This document shows positions 6,114-7,549 of a stretch of DNA of 7,549 nucleotides, one piece after another. Source of the stretch: an uncultured Marvinbryantia sp. (lineage in GTDB: Bacteria; Bacillota; Clostridia; Lachnospirales; Lachnospiraceae). The stretch lies in contig CAKRRF010000068.1 in the NCBI GenBank assembly GCA_934394985.1, forward strand, positions 1-7,549, read 5' to 3'. Position 1 is the first letter of the stretch, and the number at the start of each line of letters is the position of its first letter. Both the position numbers and the translations under genes were made by a program. The notes under the pieces were generated by a model that was not told the DNA's origin, did not search any database, and worked only from the letters and a program-made list of their open reading frames with translations.

Positions 6114-7469
6114 TTAAATCAGTCCCTGTATAATAATAATTAAAATCAGTACCGGAAGAATAAACTGGAAATACGGTTTTAACATTTTTCCAAACTTCAG
6201 TCCTTCTCCCTGATTACATTCCTTCACATAATTATCAAATCCCCATCCAAATCTGGTCACACAGAATAGCAGATAGATCAGCGAACCGATCGGCAGCAGC
6301 AGATTACTTACAATAAAGTCTTCGGAATCCAGCACATCTCTGCCTCCGATCAGATGCAGATCGCTCCATATGTTATATCCGAATACACATGGCAGACTGG
6401 CAATCAGGATAAGCACTCCATTGATCAGTACCGCTTTCTTTCTCTCCATGCCAAACATATCTACCCAGAAGGAAATAATATTTTCAAATACCGCCATAAC
6501 GGTTGAAAAACTCGCAAAGGTCATAAACAGGAAGAATAAGGTTCCCCAGATTCTTCCACCTGCCATATTAACAAATACATTCGGCAGAGTCACAAAGATC
6601 AGGGATGGACCTGCATCCGGCTGTACTCCAAAGGAGAAGCATGCCGGGAAGATAATCAGTCCGGCCATAATCGCTACAAAAGTATCCAGCAAACTGATCC
6701 GTACAGCTTCACCTGGAAGCGAATGCTCTTTTCCCATGTAGCTTCCGAAAATCTCCATTGCAGCAATACCCAGGCTCAACGTAAAGAACGACTGATTCAT
6801 AGCTGCCGTAACAACTTTTCCAAGTCCTACCTCTTTCACTTTATCCAGACTTGGAACCAGATAAAAACGAACTCCTTCTTTTGCTCCCGGGAGCATTCCA
6901 CTGTGAACCGCAAGCACCAGAATTAATACCAGAAGTACCATCATCATGATCTTACTGATCTTTTCAATTCCATTCTGAAGTCCCTGACTGCAGACTACAA
7001 ATCCAAGAATCACTGTCACGGCCATCCAGCCTGCCATCTCCATCGGGGAGGCCAGCAGATTGCTAAATACGCCGCCTACCGCATCGGCACTCATGCCTGC
7101 CGGAAATACTCCTGCTGCGAACTTAAAGAAATAGCTGAGCATCCATCCGGATACCGTTGTGTAATACATCATCAGCATATAACAGCCCAGCATACAGAAC
7201 CATCCGTGAATATGCCACTTACTGCCAGGCTTTTCCAGCGTCTTATAGGCCAGTACCGCACTTTTTCGGCTGCCACGTCCAACAGCCAGTTCCATAGTCA
7301 GCACCGGAACACCCATAATAAACAGAAAGAGCAGATACAAAAGTACAAATAATCCTCCTCCATTCTGTCCGACTACATATGGAAAACGCCATACATTTCC
7401 GATTCCGATGGCACAGCCCGCACTGACCAGTATAAATCCCAGTCTTGACTTAAATCCTTCTCTTTTCAT
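6114..7469 (-). CDS. Sodium-dependent transporter, NSS (LeuT-fold) family
   Basis: Predicted Na+-coupled importer of amino acids or related amines in the cytoplasmic membrane. The 451-residue product has the NSS first helix GFILVSAGCAIGIGNVWRFP (11-30), the unwound helix-6 region QSFFTLSLG (226-234), and the helix-8 sodium-site hydroxyls in FASFSTV (Ser322, Thr323, aligned with LeuT Thr354/Ser355). Asp262 in helix 7 (LLDTFVAI) aligns with LeuT Glu290, the acidic residue that replaces chloride, so transport should be chloride-independent. About eleven or twelve membrane segments are expected; bacterial members such as Tyt1 have eleven. Substrate is not readable. I chose the ATG at 7469, six bases after AGAGG (7480-7476). 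The in-frame ATG at 7505 has only a distant AGGA and falls inside an inverted repeat; its extra 12 residues are not family-like. First gene of a unit with the glycosylase, three bases downstream. Confidence 0.93.
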   Translation of the reverse strand: MKREGFKSRLGFILVSAGCAIGIGNVWRFPYVVGQNGGGLFVLLYLLFLFIMGVPVLTMELAVGRGSRKSAVLAYKTLEKPGSKWHIHGWFCMLGCYMLMMYYTTVSGWMLSYFFKFAAGVFPAGMSADAVGGVFSNLLASPMEMAGWMAVTVILGFVVCSQGLQNGIEKISKIMMMVLLVLILVLAVHSGMLPGAKEGVRFYLVPSLDKVKEVGLGKVVTAAMNQSFFTLSLGIAAMEIFGSYMGKEHSLPGEAVRISLLDTFVAIMAGLIIFPACFSFGVQPDAGPSLIFVTLPNVFVNMAGGRIWGTLFFLFMTFASFSTVMAVFENIISFWVDMFGMERKKAVLINGVLILIASLPCVFGYNIWSDLHLIGGRDVLDSEDFIVSNLLLPIGSLIYLLFCVTRFGWGFDNYVKECNQGEGLKFGKMLKPYFQFILPVLILIIIIQGLI

Positions 7470-7498
7470 CTTTTTCCTCTCTCGTATAATATCTTTTA

Positions 7499-7518
7499 GA
7501 TACATAAATACATGTATC
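7499..7518 (-). promoter_or_regulatory. Inverted repeat upstream of the NSS transporter
   Basis: GATACAT (7499-7505) and ATGTATC (7512-7518) are perfect 7-base inverted repeats six bases apart, centred about 40 bases before the transporter ATG. A TATTAT (7491-7486) resembles a -10 box but is so close that the transcript would start inside the ribosome site. A weaker alternative is TTATTA (7529-7524), 17 bases, TATGTA (7506-7501), whose -10 would sit in the dyad. The promoter is therefore unresolved and may partly lie beyond the window. An operator role is inferred. Confidence 0.35.
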
Positions 7519-7549
7519 CTGATTAATAAGTTACTAAATAAATATTGTT

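Noticed and set aside
7486..7491. TATTAT as -10 box of the NSS transporter
   Set aside because: The resulting transcript would start at about 7479, inside the ribosome binding site, and there is no good -35 partner.
7470..7505. 12-residue extension of the NSS transporter
   Set aside because: The ribosome site AGAGG six bases before 7469 is much better, and MKREGFKSRLGF is a typical NSS start.
1..7549. Mobile element, CRISPR array, tRNA or defence system
   Set aside because: No transposase, integrase, repeat-spacer pattern, tRNA cloverleaf or known defence domain was seen. Base composition by eye is even across the window.

Overview
The window looks like ordinary chromosome from a low-to-mid GC Gram-positive anaerobe of the Clostridia, most likely a gut-type Lachnospiraceae. 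This rests on the style of the GuaA, MATE, prepilin-type and DNA-deoxyinosine glycosylase proteins, strong AGGAGG-like ribosome binding sites and sigma-A-type promoters. It is recognition by eye, not a database match. I see no tRNA, rRNA, CRISPR array, transposase, integrase or phage gene.

Layout: 1-164 is a non-coding end beyond guaA with one small hairpin. guaA (GMP synthase, minus, 165-1709) starts at a TTG. The 254 bp between guaA and the next gene hold two divergent promoters, and a structured leader follows the rightward one. Rightward are a MATE exporter (1964-3352) and a thioredoxin with a CMPC active site (3402-3710), ending at a strong terminator (3719-3760). From the right, four minus-strand genes converge on the same terminator: a sodium-coupled NSS-family amino acid transporter (7469-6114), a DNA-deoxyinosine glycosylase three bases behind it (6110-5607), a second, unrelated-looking MATE exporter with its own promoter and a long operator-like palindrome (5538-4177), and an orphan type IV prepilin-like protein (4148-3768).

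How the genes may fit together: there is no clear single pathway. guaA makes GMP. The two MATE proteins are predicted cation-coupled exporters of small molecules. The NSS protein imports amino acid-like substrates with sodium. The glycosylase removes hypoxanthine (deaminated adenine) from DNA. Thioredoxin is a general disulfide reductant. The most informative features are regulatory: a 30-bp dyad (13 of 15 positions symmetric) over the MATE-2 promoter, and inverted plus direct repeats in the MATE-1 leader. No regulator gene is present, so control would come from elsewhere. I did not find convincing evidence of a new multi-gene system. The observations below are local curiosities with stated tests.
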